Source of the DNA: Aptenodytes patagonicus
Lineage: Eukaryota > Chordata > Aves > Sphenisciformes > Spheniscidae
DNA: 64,000 nucleotides
Direction of reading: 5' to 3'
NCBI RefSeq assembly: GCF_965638725.1
Contig: NC_134961.1
Span: forward strand, 2,170,001-2,234,000
Position numbers and translations under genes: made by a program. Below the pieces are notes generated by a model, which was not told the origin of the DNA, searched no databases, and was given only the letters and a program-made list of their open reading frames with translations. Of the stretch, positions 25,426 to 42,335 are shown in pieces; position 1 is the first letter of the stretch; the number at the start of each line of letters is the position of its first letter.

Positions 25426-28400
25426 CTACCAATTGAAAGGTGGAGAAGTTGTATCAATTTTCATGTGGGCTGGGAAGAGGTTGAAGGGAAAAGGTGATAG
25501 TTTTGCCCAAAACTGGGGATTTGGGACTGCTTGTTCTGGAGGTGCATATTGCCGCTTCCTGATCAGCCTCAAAATAACTCCTGTTAACCCCAGATTGCAT
25601 TTTCGGGGGGGTCTTAAAGTCGCAATTCCTGGCTCTGGGGTTCTTTTTGCCCTTCTCTACAAATGCAGAAGCTAAAACTGTTCTTACTAAAGGCTTGATT
25701 CTCACAGAATTGCTGATTCTTGGGGAGCGGAGCTCTAAGGAAACGCAGAGTAGCCTGCGACACGTTTAATGTCGTAGGTGGCTGTAGGAAGCCAGGCTCC
25801 CCATCAGCTTGCGTGGGATTGCGCGCCGTCCCTGGCACACGGGGACAGGTTTTGCAAGTACAGTCGAAGCCTTAAATTGCCTTTTTGGGTCCGGGCGATC
25901 TCGGGGAGGGGGGGGGGGAGAGGACCGAGCGCTGTGGCAGTATTCACCCATCCTACCTGGACTGGAACGAGCTGAAAGTCAGCCTGGGACAAACGTGACT
26001 TTGAAATGGAAAAGATGGCGCAGGGAGCTCAGAGGACCGGTGTCACCGCTGGGGTGTCACTGGGGCTGGCGTTCGGAGGCGTCGGCTGGGGCCGGGAGCC
26101 CCGGGAAGGGGGTTTTCTCCTGGAGTGGAGGGAAACTTCTCCTTGCCTGATCCTTTTCTCTCTCGCTCCCATCCCACCTCCCCTTGACCTCCCTTTTCCC
26201 CTGCCTGCTCGCTTCCCTAGGATCAGATTTTCCACTTCGTACCAGACTGGCCACGCTTGTTTTAACAGCTTAAGTAGTAATTGCCGGGGCTGGGAGGGGG
26301 CAGGGGGGAAATGAGATAGTGTCTGCAGCCTGGAAAACCCTGGAGCTAAGGTGAAAGCCTGGTCAGGGAAGAGTCACGGAGACTTTTCTCCTTTTTTTTT
26401 GGGGGGGGGGGGGCTGGAAGTGTCTGTTCCCTCCCGCCAGCAGAGCTGAAACAAAGGCTGTGTGTGGTTTCAGGTGGGGTACGGACAGCCGGAGCCCATT
26501 AGGCTGGAGCAGTAGGGGCTGCCTTTGCTGCAGCTGTCTCTGCTCTGGAGGAGCAGGGCAAGAAAACACACTGCACAGCCTGAAGCTCGGGGGAAAGGCT
26601 AGACGGACCTTTAAGGGTCCCTGTTCCTTGGAGAAAGGGGAGGGAGCAGGTTGCTCTGGGCTGGGTCAGGTCTTTCCTAGCTGGCTGCGTTTATCTGAAC
26701 CCACCTTCTCAATTCGAGGGTGTCTTGGGTTGGTCCCGCTGTCCTCTGCAGGGTTGTTACCGTGCAGGCTGTGAAGAAATGGTGACCTCCATCTGCCTGC
26801 ACCCGAGGTGCTTGAAAATGAGGATGCACCTACCCATGGGTGCATTGGTGGGGCAGGAGCCCTCCTCCCTGGGTGCAGGGCGTTACCGGAGGGGGAGACA
26901 TGGCACAAGTGCCCTTCCCTCCAGGACGGGGTGCTGAGCCGCTTCCTGCGCTCCCTTGTCTTGAAGGGAGAAGATGAGCCATAAAACTCGCATCCATGTC
27001 TGGGATCTTTGAAAGTGACCCCAAAAAATCCCCGTTTTGGGGTGCAGTGTGTGCTTGGATGCATGGAGGCGAACAGTTCGGGAGAGGCTGAAGTTATGGC
27101 TGCTTTAAGCCTTTAGATGGTGAAAGTCTATAGTGGGCTTGGTCCAGGGTGGGGAGAGTCACTTTTTTTCCACCTTCTGCTGAAGAAGCACTAGAAGAGG
27201 CTGGGCAGGGGTCCCCAGGTGTGGGTGTGGGTCTCAAGTCGTTGGGAGCTGCATTTCCAACCATGCGGCATCCAGCATCCCTCCGGCCGGCCTTGTGCCG
27301 CCAAGGCAAAGGTTCCTGGCGGGCGCTTGTCCCGGCCTCGCCGCTTTTGATCTTGGTGACACAGGGATCTCAGGCCCCCGCGTGAAACACGGGCCACCCC
27401 TCGGGGGCTGCTCCCCTGGCTCCGGAGAGGGGTCAGCAGGGCAGGAGCCGACCCAAACCCCAGCACTGGCACCTTCTCGGACTGTGTTGCTGTGACCACA
27501 TGGACCCCAGCGTGGGGATGGGCGAAATCTGGGCTCCAGTTTTTCTCTTCCCCCCTTCCCTTCCCTCCTGCAGCAGCATCCTCAGAAGGACCCTGGGGCA
27601 CCCCGAAGTGGCTCTATGCCCCCAGGCTGCATCCTCGGGGAGCGAGGTGCCATGGCAGCCTGCAACGCTGCCTCCCGGCTAGACCGAGGCGGGTTTGGGG
27701 GTCGGGGATCTCCATGCGTAACACTGCTGCAGGCAGCCGGGCGCTGGCAGTGCCCGCTCAGCAGCCGGTGTCTGGGGTCGGCTGGGGGGCTCCGGGGGGC
27801 TCTGGGCTGCCAGGGCAGGCGGGGTACGCCCCCGGCAGCTCCCAGGCCAGGCTGTCCTGATGCAATTCCCTGTTTGCAAAACACCTCATCAGCCTCCCCG
27901 CGAGTGTCCTGGGGCAGCGTAACCTCCTCTCCACGTCCAGGGCCAGCCGGACCCTCGGGTGGCTGCTTGGCCACGTAACCGGGGTGAGTGGGGTCCCCGG
28001 GCACAGCCACGGAACACGGTCCAGCCCTCCGTGTCTGGTCACGGCAAGCTGATTTCAGGCCCCCGGGGAGCCCCGGCACGGAGCCACTGGCAGCGCAGCC
28101 GTCTGCCGGCCCCGGCAGCCGCTCGGGCAGGGAAGTGGCAGCGGTTGCAGGTCGTGGCACTGTGTCAGTGGCACCAGCTGGAGATCAGCGTGCCGGGGCA
28201 CGGCGGTTGTGTCCCGCTCGCACCAGCGTGGCGGGTGTCGAGAGCTCCCCCGAAACGCCTGGTCCAGTGCAATGGGGCTTCTCCTGGGAGCCTCAAGCGG
28301 GGGGAGCACCAAACCATCGCATGTAAAAACACCTCTGGGGCGCGGGCGGGTTGGTTTCCCCGCTAAAAATGTCAAGAAAAGGCTCCCCACCTTCTTTGGC

Positions 28401-29821
28401 CCCCCTCCACTGCCCCCCCAGTTCGCAGCCCTGCAGAAGGGAGGCTGGGGGTTCTGAGCTGCCCCCCCCCCCCCCCCCCCCCCGGGGCAAAACCCCCTCG
28501 GGTGGGTTTGCTGCTTCCCAGGAGCTGCAGAGCCTGCCTCGGCGCTGAGGCGGGTGGGTCACGGCTCTCGCCAGCGCCGGAAGAGTTAATGCTCCCAAAA
28601 ATGCCGTGAAATGTGCCTGCTGCAGGTCAGTCTCCACCGGGGATTAGGGAAATCTGGCCGGTGAGCCAGGGCCGGCTCCTGCCAGCTTAGGGCCGGCTGC
28701 GGGACGTGCTCAGGGAGGCAGCGGCAGGATTGAAGCCCAGGCACAGCGTGCCGGAGCAGTCCCGCCGGGGTCTGGCACGGCCAGGCGCTGCCTTCCAGCT
28801 CGGAATAATACAGCCAGTTTAAAAAGCCTGGCCATAAATCAGCGGGGAGGGAAGGCTGGGAGCCGCCGCCAGGCTGGGTGAGCCCCTCCAGGGGGGCTGG
28901 GTGGGCACCCACCCTGCCGTGCTGCCGGGCGAGCCAGCGTCCTGTGCTTGGCGGCGCGGCACTCTCGGGATGCTGGCCGGCGAGCAGAGATGAGCAGGGT
29001 GGACACGTGCCGGCACCGGCACCCTGCTCCTGGGCACAAGGCTGCCTTTGCCCAGCGGGTGCCAAGAGGCGCGGTGCGGGGTGAGGGGCTCCCAGGCCAG
29101 CCCGGTCCCCGGCAGCCCCGCAGCGTGGGCTCCACGTGTCTCCCCGCCGGCGGCCCTGTCCGAGTGGACAACAGGCTCTGGCTGTTTTCTCATCCTGCAG
29201 GAATTCGGCTCCGTGGGCCGGGCAGGTTTTTTTTGTGTGTGTGTGTGTCCCCTCCTTTCACTCTCCCTCTTTGGAGACTTTCCGCATTCTGCCTTTGATC
29301 TCCCCCCTGTGTTTGCCCAGCCGATCGCTGGGCTCGCCGGGGTTAGAGGCTGAGGTCAGCGCCTTTCCCATTCCAAACACCCAGAAACATCAGTGGGAAG
29401 GGAGGGGATTCAGATTACAACCTTCCCATCCTCCCCTTCCACCCCACTCGCCCCGCTCGCCGTGCCGGCGGGGAGCCGGGATGGACTGAGCCCCTCTCGC
29501 CGAGGGACGCCGCTGCCACCGTGTCCCCGGCACCCCGAGAGCCGAGCGGCGGCGATGGATGGAGGTGGCGGGCAGCATCGCTGGTGGTCCGGCAGGCGCT
29601 GGGCGTGCTGAAGGGCAGAGGTTTGATCCTCTCCTCCTCCTCCTCCTCTTTGTCCCCCCGCCCGCCCGCCTTCTCCCTCGTCCCCTCCATCCTGAATGTG
29701 ATTTATCCTGAGCCCTCGCCAGCGAGCCAGGCCGGCGGACCGGGGTGGCCAGATGCCTCCTCGCGGGAATTTTGGCCGCCCGGGCCGGAGCCGGCGAGCG
29801 GGTGGGCGGCAGCGTGCCCCC
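25426..29821. other. RAB40C-WFIKKN1 intergenic region, GC-rich
   Basis: No gene is supported here. Many overlapping open frames occur on both strands because stop codons are rare in this composition. It contains a T9G13 tract (26392-26413), a 24-C run (28462-28485), a CTC-rich stretch (29631-29650) and dense CpG from about 28.0 kb onward that probably includes the WFIKKN1 promoter and 5' UTR. No TATA box could be assigned. Confidence 0.7.
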
Positions 29822-32357
29822 ATGGGCATCACGCTCCTCCTGCCTTTGCTGGCGGTGGCAGCGGCCGGGCTGAGCCTGCAGCCGGGCAGGATGCGGCACC
29901 TGGGGGTCTGCCCCAACCAGCTGAACCCCAACCTGTGGGTAGATGCGCAGAGCACCTGTGAGCGGGAGTGCCAGGCTGACCAGGTGAGCGGGGGGGCTGC
30001 GGGGGCTGCGGGAGGGGGTGTGGGTGTGTGGGGGGACATCCCCAGGTCCCCTGAGGGAGATGCTTTGGGGTGCAGGTCCCGTGCCCGGTGGCACAGCCAG
30101 TTCAGTTGTTTCGGTGCAACGCGCTCAGCCTGGCTGCAACTTCACCCCCCCCCGAGCCCCTGCTGTTGGCAGGCGCAACGGATGCCCTGGGGCCACTCCC
30201 TGGCCCTCAGCAGGCGAAGAAACTGCTTGTAGCCCCCCATGTCCCACCCCGGGCTGTGCCCCGTGGCCAGGACACCCCCTCTGTGCACCCCCAGGATGCT
30301 CCCACCCAGCCGAGGGGAACGGGTGCCTGGGACAGGGACCTCCATCAGGCGGTGGACAGCCTCCCCCGGCCCCCTCTCCCGACTTTTCCCTGAGGTGAGG
30401 AGCCCACCCACAGACCAGGCTGCCCGTCCCAGAGAGCTGCGGCTCTGGGCTCCACAGCAGCAAGCAGGGGCACCAGCACCTCCACCCCGGTTAGGGCTGC
30501 CTGGACCCGGGGGGAGTGACTCCTTTGCAATTCATCTGTGCAATGAGTTCTGCCTCCCCTCAGCCAGCTAAAGCTGAGAGGGGTGAGACACTGTCTGCTG
30601 GGGGAGAAGGGGCTGTCATCACTGTCGTGCCCCCCCTGCTGGGGAGGGTCTGGGGGAGCTGAGGGGGGGCTGGGGCCAGCGCAGCCATTCTGGGGTGGTC
30701 TGGCTCTTACCCGGAGCCCAGCGATGCTGGGGGGTGCACAGGGCGGCGCAGGGGACACTTGCCCACCCGAAAGCCCCGTGTGGGGTGGGAGCAGCATGCA
30801 CGGCCACTGCACGGCGGTGACTTCCACGTCCCAACCCCCGATTTCCTCTCCCGCCCCCCCGGCCAGGACTGCGAAGGCTTCGAGAAATGCTGCACCAACG
30901 TGTGCGGGCTGCGGAGCTGCGTGGCCGCCCGCTTTGCCGACGGCAGCCTGCCGGCGCTGGCGCTGGCGCCGGCAGCCTCGTGCGAGAGCTTCGTGTGCGC
31001 GCAGCAGGGCTCCGACTGCGACATCTGGGACGGGCAGCCCGTCTGCAAGTGCAAGGACCGCTGCGAGAAGGAGCCAAACTTCACCTGCGCCTCCGACGGC
31101 CTCACCTACTACAACAAGTGCTACATGGACGCCGAGGCGTGCCTGCGCGGCACCCGCCTCACCACCGTCCCCTGCAAGCACATCTTCACCTGGCCTGACA
31201 CCAGCCCCGTGCCGCAGGAGACGACGGCGCGCCCCACGCCGGGAGCCGGCCCCGAGGTGCCGGTGCCCCCTGCCCTCTACAGCAACCCCTTCCACCAGTC
31301 GGTGCGTGCCGGCGGCACCGTCAGCTTCCGCTGCGACGTCAGCGGGCGCCCGCGGCCGGACATCACCTGGGAGAAGCAGAGCGAGCGGGAGGAGAACTTC
31401 ATCATGCGGCCGGACCAGATGTACGGCAACGTGGTGGTCACCAACATCGGCCAGCTGGTCATCTACAACGCCCGCCACGAGGACGCCGGCATCTACACCT
31501 GCACAGCCAGGAACGCTGCTGGGCTGCTCCGCGCCGACTTCCCACTGTCGGTGGTCAGGCGGGAGCCGGGGGGGACTCCACAGGCTGGCAGCCCCCAGCC
31601 CTTCCCCAGCGCCGAGTGCCTGAAGGAGCCGGACCGGCGGCGGTGCGAGGCCCTGGAGGTGCGCTGGCACTTCGACGCCAAGCAGGGCTCCTGCCTCACC
31701 TTCCGCTACGGGGGCTGCGGGGCCAACAGGAACCATTTCGAGACCTACGAGGAGTGCCGGGCTGCCTGCTTGGGCAGCGCCCGCCCCACCTGCCTGCTGC
31801 CCATGGTGCAGGGCCCCTGCCAGAACTGGGAACCCCGCTGGGCGTACAACCACCTGCTGAAGCAGTGCCACTCCTTCGTCTACGGCGGCTGTGAGGGCAA
31901 CACCAACAACTTCGAGAGCAAGGAGACCTGCGAGGACGTCTGCCCCTTCCCCAAGAGCCTGCAGTGCAAGGCTTGCCGCCTGAAGAGCAAGATGGTGCTG
32001 AGCCTCTGCCGCAGCGACTTCGCCATCGTGGGCCGGCTGATGGAGATCGTGGAGGACCAGGACTCCGGCATCGCCCGCTTCGCCCTCGAGGATGTCCTCA
32101 AGGATGAGAAGATGGGCCTCAAGTTCTTCAACATCAAGTACCTGGAGGTGACCTTGACTGACATGGACTGGAGCTGCCCCTGCCCCAACATGACGGCGGA
32201 GGACGGGCCGCTCATCATCATGGGTGAGGTGCACGACGGCATGGCCACGCTGGACCCCAGCAGCTACGTCCGGGCGGCCAACGACAAGCGGGTGAAGAAG
32301 ATCTACGAGCTGATGGAGAAGAAAACCTGCGACCTCCTGAACCGCTTTCAGGACTAG
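29822..32357 (+). CDS. WFIKKN1: WFIKKN1, secreted WAP-Kazal-Ig-Kunitz-Kunitz-NTR protein
   Basis: Secreted multidomain protein; the family binds GDF8/myostatin and GDF11 and has protease-inhibitor modules. Exons 29822-29983 and 30867-32357 (TAG 32355-32357) give 550 aa, against 548 in human. The ATG at 29822 was chosen because it opens directly into a hydrophobic signal peptide (MGITLLLPLLAVAAAGLSLQ); an in-frame ATG at 29753 would add 23 basic residues ahead of it. Domains: WAP about 24-75, Kazal about 93-157, Ig about 193-287, Kunitz 1 C305-C355, Kunitz 2 C363-C413, NTR about 421-550. The P1-like residues are Glu315 in Kunitz 1 and Gln373 in Kunitz 2. The two-exon structure is as in human. 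Assignment as paralogue 1, not WFIKKN2, relies on the RAB40C/METTL26 neighbours and overall similarity. Confidence 0.95.
29984..30866 (+). other. WFIKKN1 single intron
   Basis: An 883-base GC-rich intron, donor GTGAGC and acceptor CCCCGGCCAG. No internal feature was recognised. Confidence 0.85.
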
Positions 32358-32499
32358 GAGAGAGCCGGGACGTGCCGACGTGGGGGGGCCACTGTCGTGT
32401 AGTTCCCTACCAACCCCATGCTGAGCCCCAGCCCAGCTCCCACCTCCCCTGTAATTTATCTGCCGTATGTGTCCCCCCCCCCCCAGCCCGGCCAGCAGC

Positions 32500-32505
32500 A
32501 ATAAA
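32500..32505 (+). promoter_or_regulatory. WFIKKN1: WFIKKN1 polyadenylation signal (AATAAA)
   Basis: Canonical AATAAA 143 bases after the stop codon, followed by GT-rich sequence (GGGTTGCAGAGGGGTGG). This implies a very short 3' UTR. Confidence 0.8.
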
Positions 32506-32756
32506 GGACTGGATTGGGTTGCAGAGGGGTGGGAGGTCTGCCAGGAACACCCCCCCCCCCCCGCCCCCCCCCCAAAAAAAACCCCTTCCCATCGCACCGA
32601 AGCCTCCAGGCCCAGGTGCCTTGGGTGTTCCTGGTGCAGGATCTGACCCCCCCCCATTGGCGCTGCAGCAGGGGGATTGGGGATGCTCTCCCCCGCCCCC
32701 AGTGTCAGTGCTGAAAGCATCAGGGAGCTGCTGGGGGGGGTGGCAAAGCCCTGGAG

Positions 32757-32762
32757 TTTATT
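32757..32762 (-). promoter_or_regulatory. METTL26: METTL26 polyadenylation signal (AATAAA on minus strand)
   Basis: TTTATT on the plus strand reads AATAAA on the minus strand, 413 bases past the METTL26 stop. The opposing WFIKKN1 signal is about 250 bases away, so the two 3' ends nearly touch. Confidence 0.75.
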
Positions 32763-33175
32763 GGTGGGAGGGATGGGGTCCTTGGGGTGGGGAAAGGGGG
32801 ACAGGTCCCCCCGCCATTGGCACAGCATCCTCTGGGGAAACCGGCACTGAGCAAGAGGTCTCCCCCGCGCCCAGGGGTGCTGTGCCCCCCCCATGCCTAT
32901 GCCCCCTGTGGCAGCTGCGGCAGCTCCTCTGGGCCAGGCTGGGGCGCCCCATTGCAAAGGGAGCCCCGAAGGGGCCAGGGGAGATGGATCCCCCCCCCCA
33001 GCCCACCAGCCAAGCCCAGCCCAGGCTGGGGCAAGTGGGGCACCGTCCCATCGCTGCTGTCCCCAGCCGTGGCTGGCACCGGTGCGGGGATGGTGTGACC
33101 CCTCGAGGAGGCATCAATGAGGGGGGGGGTGGCCGTGCCGGGAGATGCCGGGAGGTGCTGGAAGGTGGGGGCAGG

Positions 33176-38289
<5,114 letters not shown>

Positions 38290-39010
38290 CACGCCTCTGT
38301 AGGTGCCCCGTTCCCCGCGCCCCCCGCCCCGGCTCCACCGCCCGCCCCCCGCGCTCCGCTGCCCCCCCCCCCCGGCCCGCCCCGCGCGGGCCCTTTAAGG
38401 GCGGGGGCGTGTCGCGGCGGCCGGCCCGGCCCGGCCCGTTAAAGGCCCGGCGAGGGGCGCGCGCCGCACTCGGGCGGGGGCGGCGGGGCCGGTGCGGGGC
38501 CGGGGCCGGTGCGGGGCCGCGGCCGCAGGATGTACACGCTGACGCGCGGCCCCAGCAAGCTGGCCACGCAGCGCCGCACAGGTACCGGGGACCCCGGGGA
38601 AGGGGGGCGCGGGGGGGGGTGGGGTGGGTGGCGGTGCGTGGGCACCGGCCCCGGCCCCGTCCCGCTCCGCTTCCCCCCGGGCCGCTCTGACGCCCCGCCG
38701 CCGCCCGCAGGTCCGACGCAGCAGGCGGTGGAGAGCAGCAAGCTGGGCGAGCTGCGGGGCCGGCCTCAGCCCGGCGCCTGGCCCCCCGCCAGGTGAGCCC
38801 CGCGGCGGCGGCGGCGGCGGCCGCCGTGACCTTGGGGAAAGGTTACCGGGGCGGCCGGGCCGCGCCGCCGGGGGAGGGGCCGCCGGTGGGTGGGTGGGCC
38901 CGGCGCCGTCGCTCGGTGCCCGCATGCCGGGACGTGCGGGGGGTTGCGGCGCTGCCGGTCCCCGCCCGCTTCCCACGGGGACTGTCCACTCGTGGCGTGG
39001 GCCGCCCCTC
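38290..39010 (+). promoter_or_regulatory. MCRIP2: MCRIP2 CpG-island promoter region
   Basis: Extremely CpG-dense sequence spanning exon 1, with GC boxes (GGGCGGGGGCGG at 38472-38483, GGGCGGGGGCGTG at 38400-38412) and a CCCTTTAAGG element at 38391-38400. No canonical TATA box. The transcription start is inferred to lie between about 38400 and 38529. Confidence 0.65.
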
Positions 39011-41937
39011 GGGGGGGGGGGGTGGGGGGAACGGGACCGGAGTTGGTCGTCCCCGTCTCGTCCTCCCCCCAAAAAGCACGGGGGAACGGGATTCGTGGCC
39101 AGTGGAGCGGGCAAAGTGCAGGCAGCGGCGGGCTGGGGGGGCACCGCGCTGCCTGGGGTGCTGCTGCCTGCGTGTGGGTGCCGAGGGGAGCCGGGGGCCG
39201 GGCCGGGCTGGGGTTGTGCAACCCACCCGCAAACCCCGGGGGAGGCACCGATTGCACAAACCCGCTGGCGGAACCGGTGCCGGGCGAGTGCCCGCACCGC
39301 GCCGGGGACCGGTGTGTAACCGCCTGGTCCCCGGGGCTGGCGGGTCCCAGCTGCAGCCCTGGATTCATGGAGGCCGTGGTGGCCCACGGGAGGGTTTGGA
39401 GGTTGCCCTGGAGGAAGGGAGGGAGGGAAGGGGACAGCTTTTGGGTGAAACTCCCAGCTTGTAGCAGGAATAACTGGAGCTGTTGGGCAGGTGTCGGAGG
39501 GGATTTAAGCAGCTGGAGGGGTGATGGCTTCTCCTCCTAAGGAGATGCTTTCTCAGCTGGAGAGCTGGGGCCAAACCCCAGCCTGGCAGAGTAGGCAGCT
39601 CCGCTCTGTCGGGCAGGGCTGTGGGGCCCGTACAGCTCTGCCCGTTTCCTCCAGCTTCAAGAAATGGATGAGAAAAGCCTCCCCTCCAGCTCCCCTCCTT
39701 CCTGGGATCTTTCACTAATTAACCGGTGTGGCTGCTACCACGCTTATCCTCCTTCAGTCAGGTTGGTTGGGCATGCTCCTGGCTGCCGCCATGCCCGCAG
39801 CAGGCGGGGATGCCTGCCCGGTGCCCCCCGGCCACGTGTGGTGTGGGGTGCGTTACCCTGCCCCAGGCTTTGCCTGCAGAACTGCCAGGGGAGGCGCGGG
39901 CAGGGGCTGCCTGTTCTAGGTCTCACCTGCCCTGCAAACCGTAACCCGTCTGCGCTCCCGGGCCCCTTAGACTTTGTCCCGTGACAAACGTGGCCGTTGC
40001 AGATGTGTCCCGCCCTGAAGCTGGGCAGAAAAGCCAAAATACTGAAGTTTTGCACTGAACGTGCCCACGAGTCTCATCCCAAACCTTTCCTTTTGATCTG
40101 CCCAGTTTTGCTGTTTCCAGGCTGGGGCTGGTTTAAGTGCCCTGCTCTCGGGAGGGGATCCCAGCTCTGAGGAAGCCTGACCTGCTCCCACTTGGCAGAG
40201 GGTTTTGTCCCAGTCCTGGGACACCTCGGGCATATGCTGGGGGCTGGGGCTGCTTCAGCAAACCGGGGTGCTTGGCCTGTGGAGAACGGCATGACGGCGC
40301 ATCCCCCTGCCCAGTGCCTAACTGGATTTCATTTCCATTTTCCTGATATTTCGGCAATTTTGGTGGCAGATGTTTTATTTTAGGGACTGCACTTGTTGCT
40401 GGGGCTGGAGGATGAGTGGGAGACTGGCAGGGCGTGCTTTTCCCTGGGGAGCTCCCCTCGCTTGCACCCCTCTCTGCACAGGAACCCCCTCTCCCAGGGG
40501 GCTGCGTCCCTTTTGGTCCCTTCCCTGTGGGACAGGGCTGAACGGGTCTGGCTGGCTGCAACTGTGGCCCTGGCCTCGCCAGGGCTGTGGGCAACTGTGC
40601 ATGCTACGGGGCAACCTGGGGCATCTGAACAACCCCTGTCCTTGCTCCAAACCATGGTGGGAAGAGCTGCCTGTCCCCCCTCACCTCCCCCTGGCTTCCC
40701 TCGACAGCCCAGCCCAGAAACTCATCTTCAACAGAGTGAATGGCAAGAGGCCACAGGTGCTGCCGCAGCAGGTCTCGGCCCCCGAGGAGTGCTACACGCT
40801 GGCCCATGAGGAGAACGTCCGCTTCGTCTATGAAGGTGAGGGCAGAGGGTCCGTGGGGGCAGGCACCTGCTTGCTGTCGCATCCCTGGGGGGGGGGGGGG
40901 CTGGAGGATGTGGGGTCCTTCCTGAGGCAGCTGCATTGTGCTGGGGACCTCGATGCCAGGGATGGGGTCCCCAGCCTGGGCAGCTGCCCTCCCTTGCACC
41001 AGCTCCTGCTCCTCTCCCGCAGCCCCTCCGGGCTGGGAAATCCCCATCCCAAAACCATCCACTGCCTGTTTTCCACCCACCCCCAGCCTGGCAGCAGGTA
41101 GAGCAGCAGCTGGACGGCAGCCGGAGCGGGGAGAGCACCTGCGGCCCTGTGCAGTACGTAGAGAAAACCCCCAGCCCTGGACTGAAAAGTAAGTTGGAAG
41201 CAGTCGTGGCACTCGGGGGTACATTGGACTCATGGGTGCGATGAGCTGGTGTGGGCTCAGTTGGGTACCTGAGCAGGGCTGCGATGGGAAGAGAAGGAGG
41301 ATCCCAGTGCTGGATGTGCCAGAGGGGCTGGGTTGGGTCTGTCCTGCCAGTGCTGAGGCCGCTCGAGGGGTGCTGGGGGGCAGCTGGCCCCCAGCACTGT
41401 GGTGGGGATGTCCCACGGTGCCCTGTCGGAAGAGCCCAAGCAAGCAGGACGCCTGGTTGATGACTCTTCTGGAAATCATGCCTTTTCCAGCCACCAAGGT
41501 GGGCTCAACATTGTGCTGGAGAGGAGCCCCCCAGGTCCCACCGTGGGGACCTGCCTCTCCCGGGGCCAAGCAGGACCAAGCTGGAGCGCAGCGGGACGGG
41601 GACAACGTGCTTCTCTGATGGCAGCTGGAGTAAGGGCTGTGAACACAGCCTGGGGGCTCCTGCAGCGGCCAAGAAGTCCCCAAGAAGAGAAGGTCCCTGT
41701 AAATCCAGCCTGGCCTTTTGGGGACAGGGCACAGGGGTGGGGGAAGTTTTGGGTGTCACTTTTTTTTCCAGTGGCAAATGGTATGGCTTAGCAGGAGCAC
41801 CCAGAGCTCTGCTCCCTGCTCCAGCTGCTCTGCTATGCTCTGCTCTCTCCCTCCCCTCTCTTTCAGACTTTGTTCCCATCGACCTGGAGGAGTGGTGGGC
41901 ACAGCAATTTCTGGCCAAAATCGAAAACTGCTCATAA
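38530..41937 (+). CDS. MCRIP2: MCRIP2 (MAPK-regulated corepressor-interacting protein 2)
   Basis: Small protein of the MCRIP family (FAM195A), known for binding CtBP/DDX6-type partners and for stress-granule association. Exons: 38530-38581, 38711-38792, 40708-40835, 41087-41188, 41867-41937 (TAA 41935-41937). They total 435 bases, 144 aa, against 160 in human. N-terminal MYTLTRGPSKLATQRRTGPT, the central KLIFNRVNGKR and YTLAHEENVRFVYEAWQQVE, and C-terminal FVPIDLEEWWAQQFLAKIENCS all match remembered MCRIP2. The variable proline-rich stretch after exon 2 is shorter than in human. It runs toward ABCA3 and away from METTL26. Confidence 0.94.
38793..40707 (+). other. MCRIP2 intron 2
   Basis: A 1,915-base intron, donor GTGAGC and acceptor TCGACAG. 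It opens with a GCGGCGGCGG stretch and contains a 12-G run at 39011-39022. No other feature was recognised. Confidence 0.8.
41189..41866 (+). other. MCRIP2 intron 4, no feature seen
   Basis: A 678-base intron with donor GTAAGT and a long pyrimidine tract before CTCTTTCAG. Confidence 0.85.
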
Positions 41938-42335
41938 AAGGGAAGAAAGGTTTGGGTTGGTTTTTTTTTTTGAGAGACAAAGCTGAGAGCATCTGGTCAG
42001 AACCCAGAATCGGTGGCATTTTAGAACCACGTTTTTAAAAGATGACTGAAATCAAGTGACCCACGCTGCCAGGCCAGTGGGACCGGACCACAGCCATGCC
42101 TGGCCGCGCGCCCCTTCCCTGCGCCCAGCGTGGAGGAGCAGCATGCGGCCCCAGCCAGGATTCCTTAAGTGCCAGTTCTCGGACCGCTGCAGCTCCTGCA
42201 GCCGCCAGCTCCCAGGGACACTGTGGTGCCATGCTGGGGACAAGGGAGCGGATCCCTCCTCTGCGGCCGTAGCCACGGGGAGGACAGCAGGGTGCTGTAG
42301 CAGGACCGCCAGACAATAAAGTGCTGAAACTGCCA
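41938..42335 (+). other. MCRIP2: MCRIP2 3' UTR
   Basis: From the stop codon to just past AATAAA at 42315-42320. No further gene features were seen. Confidence 0.7.
42315..42320 (+). promoter_or_regulatory. MCRIP2: MCRIP2 polyadenylation signal (AATAAA)
   Basis: Canonical AATAAA 378 bases after the stop, with GTGCTG and GGTGGTGG-type GU-rich sequence downstream. Confidence 0.75.

Noticed and set aside
30345-32957. 870-codon open frame antisense to WFIKKN1
   Set aside because: It is the mirror of a GC3-rich coding exon, shows no domain, and spans the WFIKKN1 exon and 3' flank. Its absence of stops is explained by codon bias on the other strand.
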